This document shows positions 12,561 to 24,150 of a stretch of 64,000 nucleotides of DNA, one piece after another (position 1 is the first letter of the stretch; every line of letters begins with the position of its first letter). A program made the translations under genes and the position numbers. The notes under the pieces are model-generated. The model did not search any database and was not told where the DNA came from. It was given only the letters and a program-made list of their open reading frames with translations. This stretch comes from Dasyornis broadbenti (lineage: Eukaryota; Chordata; Aves; Passeriformes; Dasyornithidae): positions 577,171 to 641,170 of the forward strand of contig VZRN01006632.1 in the NCBI GenBank assembly GCA_013397935.1. The letters are read 5' to 3'.

Positions 12561-13348
12561 CTCCCTCCATTTATAACTCCTCACACGGCTCCGTTTGTAA
12601 AGGCCCCGGCTCCCGGCTGCGGCTCTGCCCCTTCAAAGGCGAGGTGACAAACGCCCCTCTCGTCCCGTGAAAGCCTTTCCAGCCTCTCCCACACTCTCCT
12701 GCTGCTCCTGGTTTTGTGCAGCTGGTGCTGCTGAGGTGGAAGTTGGACAGGACCAAAGCGAGCCCGTGGTGGCGGGGACAGTTTGAGACCTTTGTCACCG
12801 AGATCCACTTGTGATCTCTGTGACATCAGTGCAAACCTGAGGCTGCTGGAACTGGAGTTTGTCACTTTTCAGGAAAAGCAGACTTTGACTGCATGGGGTG
12901 GAATTCCCTGCTTTCATTCCCTCCTTTCATTCTCCTTGTTTGAGGAGAGACTATTTTGGGGAGTAAATCTGGTATTTGCGTGAGGGAGTTTTACCTTAGG
13001 GTGGGGATTATTTAGGAGAGGTCTTGCCTCCTGGAAAAGTGGCTCCTTCATGAGATCCCTCCTTGAGAGTGTCATATTTACAAATACAAACCATGTTCAG
13101 GTGTAGCTTCATCCTCTTCTCCCCCTCCCAGGCGCTTTCTCCTGGATAAGGCCGTGTGATTTTTCCTGCAGGTCCACACAGTCTTCATGGAAACCTGATC
13201 TTTTCATGTGGCATAGGAGGCTGCTACTGCTCTTCAGGAGAGTTTTTGTAATTCCAAGGTACATCTTACCCACTTTGTCCAGCTGGACAATGCTGTAAAA
13301 TCCCAGTAAATAATTTTAAGTTCCACCTCGGTTTCTTCCTTTCTCATT
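12561..13348. other. Unique sequence, nothing recognised
   Basis: Begins with a GC-richer patch at 12585-12790, then ordinary unique sequence. No gene or repeat is recognised. Confidence 0.35.
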
Positions 13349-13412
13349 GCAGGGCTGGGGGTTGAACTTGAGGGCTTTCGTGGCTCCCTTCTAATTCAGG
13401 TTATTCTGTGAT
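13349..13412 (+). mobile_element. CR1 3'-tail remnant, sense
   Basis: Degenerate 'gcagggctgggggttgaact', then 'gtggctcccttctaattcag', then the 'attctgtgattctgg' terminal repeat, in CR1 3' order. Old and heavily diverged. Confidence 0.65.
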
Positions 13413-13689
13413 TCTGGAGCAGAGAGAAAATTCCATCTGAGTTCCCAAAGGCACCACCATGCAGCATTTCCATTCTAAATGTTTAGGTAAAATATTTGTG
13501 GCCAAACTTCCCCAAGTTAAGACTTCCTGTTGCCGTGTTTTTCCTCCTCACCGTTTCTCCCAAACTTTGCCACCCACCATGAATATTCAGCCTGGCTTCG
13601 TACAAACGGAGGGATGAAAAGGATTTCCCCCATCCTCCCCTTTTCCACCCTTCCTTTTCATCCCTCAGCCATTCAAGCCTGGCCTCTAT

Positions 13690-13830
13690 CCGAGCAGATC
13701 AGCCAGTTTAATTTCATAGTGGCCCGTGGATTAACGATGGTATCGAGCCTGTGAAATGGCTGTGATAATCAGATGGAGAGGGCCCACATTTATCTCCCTT
13801 GGCGAGCAGCAGCTTAGATAAGCTCCACAC
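13690..13830. promoter_or_regulatory. Candidate regulatory block with GATA-type dyad
   Basis: Contains 'gataatcagatgg' and a near-palindrome AGCTTA-GA-TAAGCT at 13811-13824 with an embedded AGATAA GATA-factor core. Unique, low in CpG. An enhancer role is inferred from motifs only. Confidence 0.25.
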
Positions 13831-14079
13831 TGAAGAGAAGGGCTTGGTTCTGGTGTAGCTGGTTATTGTTTTTTTCTTTTTCACTCTTGCAAACTCATCC
13901 TGAAACCCGAGATGCGAGCTGGGTCCTCTCTGTCTTACAGCACGTCACGAGTAATAAAGGCTCGGCAGCCCAAATGAAGAACTTCTTGACAGCTCTGTAA
14001 AATATCCTGTCTTCAAATTATGCCTTTGGGGACCCGTCTCCCACCTCGCTGCTGTCAAGAGCCTGGTGAGCGTGGAGCT

Positions 14080-14460
14080 GCCTGGAAATGAGTCAACAAT
14101 TTGAGCGGGCAACTGGAAGGAGTAAAACCCAGCGCGGGCTGTATTTGATTAACGCCAAGGCGATGAGAAGGAACAGGGAAAAAAGCTTCCTTTTGTCACT
14201 GCAGTTAACAAATCTGTCTCTGAACACAGACAGCAGCTGCAGGAAGAGGGCACTTTATGCATTGCCCTCTTTTAGGACAGATCACTTGAAACACTTTAGT
14301 CACGCTGCTTTAATCATCTTCTGCAAAGCCCCAGTAATCAGAGTCTTCTCACGCAAGCCTTGTAAGCGAGCCCCTCCAGGCTGCGCAGTCATGTAAATAA
14401 ATAATTACAGCCCAAATTCTGCATTAAAAGGACATTAAGGCTACAAAGACGAGCGCTCCG
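14080..14460. promoter_or_regulatory. Candidate conserved non-coding element
   Basis: Unique sequence with 'tgattaacg', 'gttaac', 'taatcatc', 'gtaatcag' and 'taaataaataattac' motifs. A 9-bp-arm hairpin lies at 14244-14271 whose loop includes TTATGCAT. This mix of HNF1-like, homeodomain and POU-like cores in unique DNA resembles a vertebrate enhancer. Overlapping frames here have no domain. Function is inferred. Confidence 0.3.
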
Positions 14461-15521
14461 AAGTTGGGAAAGGGCAGGACGCTGGTGGCCCGTGCCCACG
14501 TGGGGACAGGCGTTGGGAGGAGAGCACTAATTGCAGCAGGGGAGGGGATGGGAGATGTCACCTCAGCTGCCTCTCATGAGATGCTCCCATGGCCTGGAAC
14601 ATTACATTTGTCACCCCTCTGGCTGGGGACACGCTCAGCTCTCGTTTCTTTGGCATGATGTTATATCAAACATACAATGAATGCAATTAAATGTGGCTTA
14701 GATGAGGGCTGTGCAGTTCTTCAGGGAGAGCAGGGAACGTGGTTCGTGGTTACCCCACCTGCAAAGTAAGGCAGGTTTGGTAACAGTTCCCAAAGCTGGG
14801 ACATGTTTGGACTAGGGCAGTGGATGGACACATCCACAGATGGGATGTGGACAAGGTAATTTATTGCTCTGGTGAATCAGGACACATTCATAGCCAGGAA
14901 CCTCCTGAGCAGAGGGAGAAGAAACCCTGGAGACAAGTGTCTCCTCATGGCTGAGGAGCTTTCTGAGAGGAATCCTTGGACATGCTGGTTTTGGCTGGTG
15001 TCAAGTAAATTTTGTCCATAATAGCTGGAATTGGGCTGTTTTGGATTTGTTGATAACACAGGGATGGTTTGTTATTGTTCAGCAGCTCTTGTATAGAGTC
15101 AAGGCCTTTAGAGCTCCTCACTTCACCCAGCACTGAGGAGGCTGGGGGTGGGCAAGAACTTGGGAGGGGTCAGAGCCAGGACAGCTGAACCCAGTGACCA
15201 AAGGGACATTCCAGACCATAGGGTGTCATGGTCAGGGTATAAAGCTGGGAGGAGAAGGAGGATGTGGGGATGGTTGGGGTGATGGCGTTTGTGTTCCCAG
15301 GTCACCATTCCATGTGATGGAGGCCTGCTGTCCCGGGAATGGCTGTGATGGGAAGAGGGGAATCAATTCCTTGTTCTGCTTTGCTCATGAGTGGCTTTTG
15401 CTTTCCCTGTCCAACCACCTTCATGCCACCCCAGGAGTTTTCTCACTTTTACCCTTCCCACTGTCTCCCCATTCCATGGATGTCTGGGGCTGTTTCCGGC
15501 TGGGATTAAACCATGGCACTG
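14461..15521. other. Unique sequence, nothing recognised
   Basis: No TE or gene is recognised. 'gtataaag' near 15237 is TATA-like but isolated, with no initiator or downstream exon to support a promoter. Confidence 0.35.
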
Positions 15522-15676
15522 GATGAATTCTCTGCTCAACCCACAGCTCAAGGAGATGACCTTGAGCAACCTCTTCTAAATTCAGAGCTGATCTAACTTT
15601 GGAGTTGCTTTGAACAAGGAACTGGGCCAGAGACCCCCAGAGGTCCCTTCCAGCCCAAGTTACTCTGGGATTCTCC
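15522..15676 (+). mobile_element. CR1 3' fragment, sense, with shared 72-bp block
   Basis: The 3' part from about 15556 is sense CR1: 'accttgagcaacctc', 'gttgctttgaacaagg', 'ccagaggtcccttccagccc', then a 'tactctgggattct' tail. Its 5' portion, 15522-15593, recurs inverted at 17509-17580 with only three mismatches in 72 bp. The exact 5' end of this copy is uncertain. Confidence 0.75.
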
Positions 15677-17204
15677 AAGCTATTCCGTGTTTTCTGTTGA
15701 CTTTGTTGTGGTTTTGCTTAAAACTTCAGGGTTTGCCAAATCTCCCGTTTCCTTGACTTATTAAAGGAAGCAAAAAACTCTTAAAGACCCCATTTTCCTA
15801 AACAGACTCTCTGCTGCAGAGAAGCTGTGAAGGCTCTGGTGTGCAGCACTGACCTGATTCAGATCAGGAACCCAGTCTTGGCCTAAGCTCATTCCAGAAA
15901 TACAACCAGACCACAATTCCACTTCTTTTTGCCCCCTCATCCTTTGCAGAAGATCTCAGATTCATTAATGTGTTTAAAACATTTAAATCTTGATTATTCC
16001 TTTTAAGAATTAAATCTTGTTTTTTTCATTTCTCCTCCTTCAAAAGAGAATTTTTGGGTTGTGACCAGCCCTATTTCAGCCTTGGCTCTCCCACAAAAGT
16101 CCCTTCATCTCACACACACAGAAAGTAATTTAGACTAAAATCTTCTTTGTTGACCGTTCATTGAAGCCAAGCAATCTACTTTGTGAAAATGTTGAATAGT
16201 TAAAATTGCAGCTAAAAATTAATGATACCTTAGAGATCTAACAAAGAGAGCTCTAAAAAAGGCTCAGCTTTGGAAATAAATGAGTCTTTGCAGCTCAAAT
16301 CAAGCAGCCCTAATGGACGTATGTTTTTTATCTGCGTATCCCAGCTCTAGATTTTACTGCGAGGATCCCACCGCAGCTTCATCTCAGGAGAGGGTTTGGA
16401 AAGGGAACTCATAATCCCACAAAAATAAGGCGTGGGGTCACCTCCTGAATGACAGGGAGAAACCTGGTGCCTGAATCTGTAAGAAAGTTGCGTCCTGGGA
16501 GCCAAACTCTGCACACAAAACCCGTTCAGCCACGTAATCAAGAGTATAACATAACGAATGTAATCAAGATTATAACATAATGAATATAATATATGAAAGG
16601 AAAGACATATTTCACATAATATATGAAAGGGGTTGAATTCAAGTATCCACACTGGCAATTTGGGCATTTCCTAGCTTTGATTTTAAAATACCAATGTTCT
16701 TTTTGCTCAGGGTTATAAATAGCTTCTTTCTTCTTCTTAGCTTTTCTCCTATATTTTTAAGGGAAAAGGCTACATTTCCATGAATTCCTCCTTCATGCCT
16801 GCTCCGTTGGTTGTCACCAGGACTCATCTCTGAGATTCATCCTGTGGTAAGGGTGATGGGGTGCTCTTTGTTGAGCAGCAGGTGTGAGTGGAAAAGTCTC
16901 ATTTCTGTCTCCTGACAGCGGAAAAATTGTGGGATGGGTGCGCCAGGCTACATCAGCGCTGACAAACACAGGCCAGGATTTGGGCTGGGAGCAGGGTTCT
17001 TGGGGAGGTTTTGGTCCAAGGCCAGCAGCACATCCCAAAATGATGCCTTGTCTCAGTTTGGACAGTCAATATCTGTCCTATCAATCCAGAGACTCCCAAC
17101 CAACATCTGCTTGTGTCAAGTTCTTCTCTCTCATTCCTTCTGTGTTCTTTACTCTTGCTGGTGACAGGGCTGTCAGGAATGTCCTGTGATGGACAGCCAG
17201 GGAC
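15677..17204. other. Unique sequence with AT-rich centre
   Basis: AT-rich at about 15960-16330 and 16530-16780. No gene or recognised TE. A small tandem repeat at 16534-16585 is listed separately. Confidence 0.35.
16534..16630. repeat. AT-rich tandem repeat, 26-bp period
   Basis: Two copies starting 'gtaatcaaga' at 16534 and 16560 share 'tataacataa' and 'gaat', a 26-bp period. A second local repeat, 'ataatatatgaaagg', occurs at 16586-16600 and 16616-16630. Confidence 0.8.
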
Positions 17205-17620
17205 TTTGGGTTTGTCTGGTTTGGGGAAAAGGAGGCTGAGGGGCTCTCTGCATTTTCCTGAGGATGGAAGTCAGAGAGGGAGGTGCTGATCTCCCTGGTA
17301 TCCTCTGAGAGGACACATGGGAGTGGTTCAAAACTGTTCCAGGAGACATTTTAAACTGGATATTGGGAAGCATTTCTTCACTGAGAAGGTGGTCAAGCAC
17401 TGGGAAAGGCTTCCAATGCCCTGGACTCATCAGTGCTAAAGGGGCATTTGGGCAATGCCCTTAAAAACAGACTTGACCCTTTGGACAGTCCTGAAGGTCT
17501 GATGGTGAGATCAGTTTTGAATTTAGAAGAGGTTGCTCAAGGTCATCTCCTTGAGCTGTGGATTGAGCAGAGAATTCATCCATTTGGACTGGATGGTCAC
17601 TGTAGGTCCTGTCCAATTAT
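17205..17620 (+). mobile_element. CR1 LINE fragment, sense, with internal inverted insertion
   Basis: Sense CR1 from 'aaaaggaggctgaggggctc' through 'gacacatgggagtggttcaa', 'tggatattgggaagcatttc', 'aaggtggtcaagcactggg' and 'tgcccttaaaaacagact' to the 3' end 'ttggactggatggtcactgt' and 'aggtcctgtccaa'. Relative to the usual CR1 order, about 75-80 bp are inserted between the 'cagtcctgaaggtc' part and 'ttggactgg'. That insert (17509-17580) is the inverted copy of 15522-15593. The element runs straight into the CCTAT array, as expected where the ATTCT-type CR1 tail has expanded. Confidence 0.88.
17509..17580 (-). repeat. 72-bp inverted duplicate of 15522-15593
   Basis: Reading the minus strand here reproduces 15522-15593 with 69 of 72 bases identical, from 'gatgaattctctgctcaac' at one end to 'ctgatc' at the other. 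It lies inside an otherwise sense CR1, so it interrupts that element. Confidence 0.9.
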
Positions 17621-17745
17621 CCTATCCTATCCTATCCTATCCTATCCTATCCTATCCTATCCTATCCTATCCTATCCTATCCTATCCTATCCTATCCTAT
17701 CCTATCCTATCCTATCCTATCCTATCCTATCCTATCCTATCCTAT
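17621..17745. repeat. (CCTAT)25 microsatellite on a CR1 tail
   Basis: 125 bases are 25 uninterrupted CCTAT units. It abuts the 3' end of the sense CR1, and the unit is one step from the ATTCT terminal repeat of CR1. It creates spurious SYPIL-repeat open frames in all + frames. Confidence 0.97.
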
Positions 17746-18929
17746 CCTTTCTTCAGTGAAGCCAAAAGGGGCCCTGATGAATTCATGGAGAAGTCTCCTT
17801 GCTCCAAATTCCTGTCCTAACTAAGAAAGGACCCTCATTGTGGTGGCCTAGCAAAGCAAACCTTCCAGGGTTTATCCAGCGGATTTCCTGGGTGTGTGAG
17901 GGGAAGGAGCATGGCCAGCGCACACAAAGGACCATGTACGCTCTTAAATAATTGGAAAGCTGAAGTTTTTGGAGGTTTTGTAACTTCACAAATACACGAC
18001 CCCCAGGGAGTGGGAAAAGCCATTCCCCAGGTATCAGAATGGCTCCATCTCTCTTTTCTGGTGTCCAATTCCCATTCCAAAGCAAGGAAGAGTCAGCCCT
18101 GCTCTCCTAGAAAGCTGAAACAATCTTTTTTAATGGCTCGTTCGATTCGTTTCGACTCGGAATGAGCTGCACTCACTTTCTATTGAACCCCGAGCTTCCT
18201 CCCCTCCTTGCTGCTTCCACCTCCTCTGGTGAATGGCAACACAAGTAACAACACAAAGAACAAGGCAAACAACCAACGCCCTAGCCTGCATCCAGCTTGG
18301 GGAGCATCAGCTGGGCCAATTAAACTTTGGCAAAGTAATAACGACCAGGAAAGGGGGTGTGAGCAGCCCGGGGTGCCTGACAGCTTTAAGGAGCAGCTGA
18401 GGATGGGGCTTGGCATCAGAAAGGGAGGAAAATGAGCCTCCTTCCGACTGCCTTCGTGGTCGTTAGCTGAGCCTGCTGCTGCCCTCACCTGCTTCTCCTG
18501 TTGACCTCCTGACCCCTCAGACATCGTATTGCATCACCGGGCGGTGTTGATTCTGCCGGGGAGGTCTGAGTTTTACCTCTTGGTGTTGTTAATTCAGCGG
18601 CATTTAAAAGGCACTGAACTGGAGGCTGCTCTTACCTCCGTGAGTCACTTCACACTTGGTCACGTTAAATTTTAGATTCTGCTTCCGTGCCTCTTCACCT
18701 TCTCTGTGAAGAGCAGCCTGAAAAATGGTTGTGTCCTCCTGAATCCCAGCCGCTGCCCTCATTTCGTTACCTCCAGGAGATTCAATGATCTCCCATGTCT
18801 GCATCAGTAATAAAAAAAAACATTACAGGGTATCAGCCCCAAATTAAAATCCTTGTGAGATTTGATGCTTTTCCAAAACACACGATTCCAAATGAACTTT
18901 GTATGAGCCAAGATTTTAAAAATTAAGAT
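17746..18929. other. Unique sequence; weak candidate regulatory patch
   Basis: No gene or TE. The segment at about 18110-18350 is repeat-free and includes 'ccaattaaactttggcaaag' and 'gtaataacg', compatible with an enhancer but unsupported beyond motifs. Confidence 0.3.
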
Positions 18930-19043
18930 TATAGAATCACGGAATGGTTTGGGTTTGAAGGGACCTTAAAGAGAATTTTGTTTCCCACTGCCATGGGCGG
19001 GCAGGGACACCTTCCAATAGACCAGGTTGCTCCAAGCAGTCAT
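18930..19043 (-). mobile_element. CR1 3' fragment, antisense
   Basis: Begins 'atagaatcacggaatggttt' and 'gggtttgaagggacctta', then 'gggcagggacaccttcc', 'aatagaccaggttgctccaa'. Clean CR1 antisense order. Confidence 0.93.
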
Positions 19044-19054
19044 GCCTGCATTTC

Positions 19055-19145
19055 TTCCTTTCTATATCTATAAATTTATCTATGCATTTATCTATAGCTG
19101 TATCTATATCTACTTTTATATTTATTTCTATTTCTGTATTGATAA
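19055..19145. repeat. Degenerate TATCTA/TATTTC AT-rich repeat
   Basis: Imperfect 6-bp-scale repeats of the form TATCTA passing into TATTTC-like units, next to the CR1 copy on its internal (5') side. Confidence 0.75.
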
Positions 19146-21211
19146 TGCTGCTATAAACATCTTTCCCTGCCTTCCAAAGGAGTTGTCTTCTCCTCACAGG
19201 ATGCTGCAGCCGTGGAGGGTTGTTTGGAACACGAATTTTTATCTAGCAAAGACAGATAATTTTTGCCCCGGCCATTCATGGTGTTGGGCTGGTGTCAGGT
19301 GTTAGGGTTTCTGTTTATGGGTTCCAAATGAGGTCACAGGTTTTTCTTTAACCCCTATAGTTCCAGACTGAGGGATCAGCTGTATCCCAAAGAGAGACCC
19401 TGCTACTCCCAGCTGATTTGATGGGAAGAAGTTGTCAGGCCACTGCCTTGCTTTAAACTGTCCTGACTTTGCCAAGGCTTGGGCTAAAGGTGTGACACGT
19501 TGGTGCCATCCTCTCATGTACTTACAAGGTGTCTGCACATGGTGGTGGCATCTATTCTGGGATGAAAACACTATTTTCTGGAATGATCTTCAAACAAAAG
19601 CGATTTTCTCTTGTGCAGCGACCTCCAAAGGACCACGGTATTGGTAATTTGGCCCAGTATAACCTGTATTATTTGGACAAACCAGAATTATTCAGGGAAA
19701 GAGGAGCGAGAGGATCAGGGAGCAGGTGTGTAATTCCACCAGGCAATGACAGGTAGGAGCACATCCTAAAAAACTAAAGATTTCTGAAGTGTGTAAAAAT
19801 CAGGGAAGGAGAGAAAATTATGATGGGCAGTAAACTGGATTATGACTGGAGAGAGCAGCACTTCAGGCTAAATATCAGAGATATCACTTCCTGATAGCCA
19901 GGGCGCAGGACATACTCTGAGAAAAATTATAAACTCTCCAGCACCTGGGATATTTAAATATGTTCCTAAGGGGACAGTCCCACCATGCTGCTGTGATTCT
20001 GCCACTACGGTGACATTCCCAGCCTTGAACTCATTTCCAATCTGATTTTGGAAAGCCAGCTCATCTCCCTAAGCCTCTTGTTCCCTTCCTGTCCTGACTA
20101 TATGAATTTTATACTCTACAGGGCAGAGATGATTTCCTTAAACCGCATTGTGCCTCGCATAAGGTGGCCTTGATTTTTTGGCATTGCTGCAATAAAACCT
20201 GTGTTTTTCAAGATGCTCTGGGCAGCAGCCAGGCTGCCTGAGAGGAGGCTTGGTTTTATGGATACAACATAAAGTTTGCCCTTGGGATCCTTCTGTCTGG
20301 TGCTGCTAATGATCAGTGATTTTCCTGCTCATCCGGTACCGAAAGCAACAGGGAAAAGCCGTGAGCAGTCCAGCTGCATTATGGATGAGCTGGACACGCA
20401 GCTGGGATGGAGATGGGCTGCCCTGTGTCACCGAGATGTCACCCTCTCTGCTGGCCCACCCCGGGAAGTGCCATCGGTCACCGCTCCCGTGGCAGCCATC
20501 CCTTCCCACTAATTGGCTCCGTGGATGTGGAATACGGAATGTGCCGGCCCCGGGCCCCGCTCTGCTGGCAGAGCCTCCGGGAGGGGTTGGGAAGCAGGGC
20601 TGGAAGAAAGGCTGCCCAGCATCATCAGAAGGAGCACAAGCAGCCTCCAGGCTTGGCTGGACTGCAGGGAAAGGCGTGTTTGTGGGGGTTTGAAGCTCCG
20701 GTATTGATCAGCACCTGAAAGGAGCCGAGAAACAAAGGCTTCCTCCTCTTTAAAGTTCCCTTGCAGAAAATAGTAGGACTTGTTCCTTGGGAGTCTGCTT
20801 CCCCGGGAAAGGTTGATGGGCTGCGTGTTCCCGCTTCGCACAGGCCCTCGGAGGGTGGGAACAACACTTTGTAGCATGGAGGAGGAAGCACTTGAAAAGG
20901 AGAGAGATTTCTCTCTTCAGCCCCTTTCTCCACCTGAATTGAGAGGGAGGGCCAGGGGTGGTCTGAAAGTGAGATTGTTTCTCTCTAATCAACTCCACTG
21001 AGCATCTGCCACAGAAATCCTCCACGGTGGTGAGGGATTCCCTCACAGAGACTCCCTGTGGGTAAGGCACTTGGCCAGCATGGAGTTGGCTTCTCTGATG
21101 GTAAAACCCCCATTCTTCTGTTTTCAAATCCTGCATTCTGTGTAAAGGTAAGGTTGCAGATGCAAATCCTGCAGTGGAAAGAGGACACCTGGATATTCTC
21201 TATGTTATATT
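19146..21211. other. Unique sequence, no gene recognised
   Basis: No TE, RNA gene or supportable exon. A GC-rich, stop-poor stretch at 20300-20720 gives mutually overlapping frames on both strands with no recognisable product. Confidence 0.35.
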
Positions 21212-21389
21212 GTGGGAACAGGGTGCCCAGAGGAGCTGTGGCTGCCCCATTCCTGGAAGCGTCCAAGGCCAGGCTGGACAGGGCTTGGAGCAGCCTGGGA
21301 CAGTGGGAGGTGTCCCTGCCATGGCAGGGGGTTGGAATGAGATGAGTTTTAAGGTCCCTTCCAACCCAAATCTAGGATTCTATGATTGG
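21212..21389 (+). mobile_element. CR1 3' fragment, sense
   Basis: 'gtgggaacagggtgcccaga', 'ccaaggccaggctggacagg', 'agtgggaggtgtccctgcc', 'aaggtcccttccaaccc', then 'taggattctatgattgg'. Full canonical CR1 3' end including the ATTCTATG tail. Confidence 0.95.
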
Positions 21390-21632
21390 AAGCCAAGCCA
21401 ACTCTCCAATATTGGCAGCTCCCAAATCGGGAGCGTTGCTGCTCAAAGCATCAGCAGGGGCGTGGTTAGGGTTGGATGGAAAGCGAAAAAAACAGTGAGA
21501 GAGCAAGAAACAAAATCAAGGAGCAGGGAAGGGGCAGAAGTTGGCATCAGGCTCTGTGTCAGGGAAAGGCTCCGGGAAAGCAGCAGGCCCTGCGGAATTC
21601 CTGGGCAGGGACAGACAGCAAGGAGCAGAAGG

Positions 21633-21699
21633 CTTCAGTAAAGAAGGGGAATGGACTTCAGTAAAGAAGAGGAATGGACTTCAGTAAAGAAGGGGGCAG
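21633..21699. repeat. Three-copy minisatellite, 23-bp period
   Basis: Units start 'cttcagtaaagaag' at 21633, 21656 and 21679. The first two differ at one base; the third diverges at its end. Confidence 0.92.
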
Positions 21700-23984
21700 G
21701 TTCAGAGGAAGGCCTCAAAGTACAGGACAGGGCTTCAAAGCTGCACGTCCCAGAGATGTCCCTCACAAGCACCTGCTCGGTGTCTGGCTGGTGGGGGCCT
21801 GTTCTGGGTTCAGCGGGCAAACCCAGCAGCTCTGTGCCTGAGGAAGGACTGGTGCCCTGACTGCTGTGTGGGCTGTGGTAAAGATAAAACTACACAGTCT
21901 GGATTCCACCTCCCAGTGGGCTGTGAGTGTGTATTTTTCAGAGCTGGTTTGTCACAGCGCTGTGGCCATTTCATTTGTAGGAGTTGTTGATAATTTTTCA
22001 TAATTCATCGCGCCTCCGCTGAGCCTCTCTCCAAGAGTTCTGTGTGGTTTAAGAGAGGATTTTTCTCCATAACAACCCCTTGTCCCCTTCTGCCACCGAT
22101 CCTGGGGTTTCCCCTCAATGGATTTAATAAAAATGCTCTTCAGGCTTTTCATCAGCTGAGAAAAATGAGCCTGCCTGCCTCGCTGCAGCTCTGCAAACTT
22201 TCCAGCTGATCTGGGGACTCTGCGGCCAATTCTGCTCTAACTCCTCGTGCTGTCGGGAGCGTAGCTTTGAATTCGTTGCATGCTGGGAGCAAATAGGGGC
22301 TGGAGAGGAGGTTCCCATGCAGATCCTGGTAATTGCACTGAGGATGCACTAATAAAATGCAAGCGTGGCACTGTGACAAGCTGGCTGGAGCAGATGGAGT
22401 CCCCCCGGCTTGTGCTGGCCGGAGCTGAAACTGCTCCAATGCGCACTGCCTGCCCTACACCGAGCACTTCTGATGGATTTTCCCTCCAGCCCAAATAACA
22501 GGCCCATAATTCTGTGTCTGAGCTCCAGCTCAAGGGAGCAGCACAGGGTGAGCTGTGGATTTGCTGGGCTTTTTCACCCCCTAAATGGATCATGGTCCAG
22601 AATTTACCCAGGCCTCCTGCCAGCTGTGTTTTCTGATTTGGAAGGTTTTAGAAGGGGGTTTGATGGGGTGGCTGCACTCCCTGAAGCTCAGCTGGTGGTC
22701 CTGCCCCCAAAATAATCCTGGAAAAGGCAGTTCGCTCGTGGATCTTGTCTTGGGAAGGTGGACAGAGGTGCTCAGCTGCACAGCCACGGCCTTTAGGGTG
22801 AGGTGGCTGACAGGCGAGAGGATGGTGCTGTGCCCATCTCACCCTCATCCAGACCCTCACAAGGTTCCAGTGTCTCTCAGTGCCCTGTAACCCAACTAAA
22901 AAGGTTTTTCTGCTGCTCAGACCAGGAGCACTAACGAGCCTGGTGCTCCTTGCAGTGGGATCAGCATGGAAGGAAGGATTCAGGGCTGCTTTGGGCAACT
23001 TTCAGCGTTTGAGAGCGGCGTGGAAGGCTTGGGGCTGCCAGGGCAGGAACTCGAAGCACCCAGTGAGCAGCAGGTTACACCGGGACAGGGACTGGGGCTG
23101 CTGGTGGAGCGGAGACTGCCAGCCTTGGTGCAGATCCAAAGCCATTTCCTCTTTGCAGGTCCCCAGTCCCCTGCTGGGACAGGGACACCCGGCCGTGACC
23201 ATGGAATCCTCTCCGCTCAGCCGGAGCCGAGCCGAGGTAACAATCTGTTCCCAGGGAGCCAAGATGTGCCTGCTGATTTCCCAGACTTGGAGCCTCTGGC
23301 AAGCTGCCTGCTCCACATGGAGATGGGAGCTGAGTTAACCCCATCACCACCAGCGGGGTGCACCTGCAGGGCTTGGAAGTGCCCATGCTCCTCCTGTCGC
23401 GCTCTGGCTCTTCCTAAACCCCTGAGGTTTGCTCTGGAGGGTTGGGAAGGATTTTAGGGATGTTAAAGAGGGTCTGGCCTGGCTGTCCCCTGGCTGGTTG
23501 GGCTCGGGGCTGAGCGGTCCCCACAACCACGTGGCTGTCTCCAGACCCACCAGGGCAAAGAGCAGCAGGATTTTTGCACCTCCTGGGTTCCAGGAACAAA
23601 GTTATTTCATACCTTGTTTCACTTTCCAAGGTGACTCCAATCCCAATCCCTCCTCATCCATAATTTCTTCTCTAAATTAGTTCTGCAATGCAAAGAAAAT
23701 GTACCATCACATCTGAATTTCAGGCTGTGTCTGTCTGCTTCTTTTTCCTGGAACTTGTGGTATCTTCTGCCTGTCCTGTGTTGCAGGTTTTCTCTTTATT
23801 CCTCCTTTTCCACCCTCTCCATGTTACGTGTCCCACCCGTGACTGAAGGATTTACCCAAAAGGTTTCCCTAAAGATAATGGGGAAGGAATCATGGTTTTG
23901 TTCACCCTAAATAAGGACTTTTCACAGCAGTGCTTTGTTTGCTGTCCTTAAACAGCGCCAGCTCCTGAGCAAACCAGTGTGGAC
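21700..23984. other. Unique sequence, no gene recognised
   Basis: Repeat-free. The part at 21950-22350 is moderately AT-rich with ATTCATCG and TAATAAAATG motifs; the part at 22650-23540 is GC-rich with overlapping spurious frames on both strands. Confidence 0.3.
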
Positions 23985-24150
23985 ACATTGGCAGTGCCAT
24001 ATCCAAATGCCTTTTGAACACTTCCAGGGATGCTGATTCCCTGGGCAACCTGTTCCACCCTTGCAGTGAAGAAATCTTTCCAAATGTCCAATCTAAACCT
24101 GCCCTGATGCATGTGAGGCCATTTTCTCTTGTCCTCTCAGTGTCATATCC
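23985..24150 (-). mobile_element. CR1 fragment, antisense, internal portion
   Basis: 'aacacttccagggatgctga', 'ctgggcaacctgttccaccc', 'cagtgaagaaatctttcc', 'ccaatctaaacctgccctga', 'aggccattttctcttgtcct': the CR1 region upstream of the terminal 100 bp, read antisense. The extreme 3' end is missing or eroded. Confidence 0.9.

Noticed and set aside
15230..15260. TATA-like 'gtataaag' as a promoter
   Set aside because: Isolated motif with no initiator, CpG island, exon or splice signal nearby.
17433..17820. Shared peptide between frames at 15.5 kb and 17.5 kb suggesting a paralogous gene
   Set aside because: The peptide comes from the 72-bp inverted CR1 duplicate, and its frame continues into CCTAT repeats. 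It is not coding.
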